From Chloroflexota bacterium (GTDB lineage Bacteria; Chloroflexota; UBA6077): a stretch of DNA of 6,069 bases. Within the stretch, counting starts at the first letter, position 1, and each line of letters begins with the position of its first letter. Both the position numbers and the translations under genes were made by a program. This document shows positions 5,602-6,069 of this stretch, one piece after another. The stretch lies in the NCBI GenBank assembly GCA_021788565.1, contig JAJYKO010000379.1, positions 1 to 6,069 of the forward strand, given 5' to 3'. The notes beneath the pieces are model-generated. The model made no database searches. It was not told where the DNA came from and was given only the letters and a program-made list of their open reading frames with translations.

Positions 5602-6069
5602 TCAATTTGGTTCCTTCTCGCCGTCAGCTTTCTGCTGATTGTTTCCCGGGAGTACCTGCTCCAGTTCGCGGAGGTCCGCGATCTTCAGGTCGTACTCGGA
5701 GCTGGATCCGAAGTCCTTGCTCTGCCGATCCTGCTCCACCATTACACTGAAGATGCCCAGCCTGCGGGCAGCATCCAGCTCACCAAATCCGCCGTCCGCC
5801 ACGAACATGGCATCCTCGGGGTCACTGCCCAGGCGTTCGCACGCCAACCGAAAGATGGCAGGATCGGGCTTCAACAGCCCGACCTCATGGGAGAGGATCA
5901 TCTCGTCGAAGAGGCGCGGCAAGCCGAGATGGGCTATGGGGAAGGCCGCGCCGTCCGACACGTTGCTGACGAGACCAAGCCGGTAGCCGCGCCTGCCCAA
6001 CTCCTCGAGGACGGGGACCGTGCTGGGGTAAAGGTGCACGGACTGCTCCAGGCGGCGTCGCTCGATGGC
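5602..6069 (-). CDS. HAD-superfamily hydrolase, 5' end cut by the window edge
   Basis: About 155 codons are open to the right edge with no stop, so this is the C-terminal part of a longer protein. An in-frame GTG at 6039 is an internal valine, not a credible start. Numbered from the first residue in the window, HAD motif II is LVSNVSDG (Ser35 region), motif III is the lysine of GLLKPDP (Lys67), and motif IV is MFVADGGFGELDAARRLG (Asp92 with a downstream Glu-Leu-Asp). The order and spacing fit the haloacid dehalogenase-like subfamily I phosphatases. The N-terminal nucleophile motif (DxDGT type) lies outside the window and cannot be checked. The substrate cannot be inferred; members act on sugar phosphates, phosphoglycolate and similar small phosphoesters. 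The hydrophilic C-terminal tail (GNNQQKADGEKEPN) is probably disordered. It is the most upstream gene seen in this same-strand cluster. Confidence 0.88.
   Translation of the reverse strand, partial: AIERRRLEQSVHLYPSTVPVLEELGRRGYRLGLVSNVSDGAAFPIAHLGLPRLFDEMILSHEVGLLKPDPAIFRLACERLGSDPEDAMFVADGGFGELDAARRLGIFSVMVEQDRQSKDFGSSSEYDLKIADLRELEQVLPGNNQQKADGEKEPN

Overview
All five genes in this window lie on the minus strand, so transcription runs from right to left. Read in that direction they are: (1) a HAD-family hydrolase cut off by the right edge; (2) a SpoIIM/DUF95-type membrane protein; (3) a secreted/membrane ClpP-class serine protease with an NfeD C-terminal domain; (4) a fused ADP-forming acyl (acetate)-CoA ligase; (5) a BioD-like P-loop protein with a DRTGG domain, related to the N-terminal half of long phosphotransacetylases. 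Gaps are short (58, 58, 151 and 44 bases), which fits one or two co-transcribed units. The largest gap, 3365-3514, holds the only promoter candidate I can point to.

The DNA is GC-rich, codes densely and uses strong Shine-Dalgarno sequences, so the host is a bacterium. ADP-forming acetyl-CoA synthetase beside a stand-alone DRTGG protein suggests an anaerobe or facultative organism that conserves energy by substrate-level phosphorylation from acyl-CoA. Uncultured lineages such as Chloroflexota or Armatimonadota are possible, but the sequence alone does not fix the taxon.

Layout: 1-91 is non-coding and is mostly a degenerate repeat with a 7-base period that runs into the end of the DRTGG gene. 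92-1159 is the DRTGG/BioD-like protein. 1204-3363 is the acyl-CoA ligase, with both catalytic histidines intact. Its 5' end shows what looks like a duplicated initiation region: two Shine-Dalgarno/start pairs, 60 bases apart and in frame. 3365-3514 is a leader with two small hairpins and a possible extended -10 promoter. 3515-4864 is the NfeD-type protease, 4923-5543 the SpoIIM-like protein, 5544-5601 a spacer with three tandem heptamers, and 5602-6069 the partial HAD hydrolase.

Genes 4 and 5 probably act together: the ligase makes acetate (or another acid) and ATP from acyl-CoA, ADP and phosphate, and the DRTGG protein is a likely nucleotide-sensing partner of unknown activity. The protease and the SpoIIM-like protein are both envelope proteins; a functional link between them is only suggested by adjacency. 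I see no mobile element, CRISPR array, RNA gene or defence system. The most unusual signals are the two heptamer-period intergenic repeats and the apparent duplication of the ligase start region.
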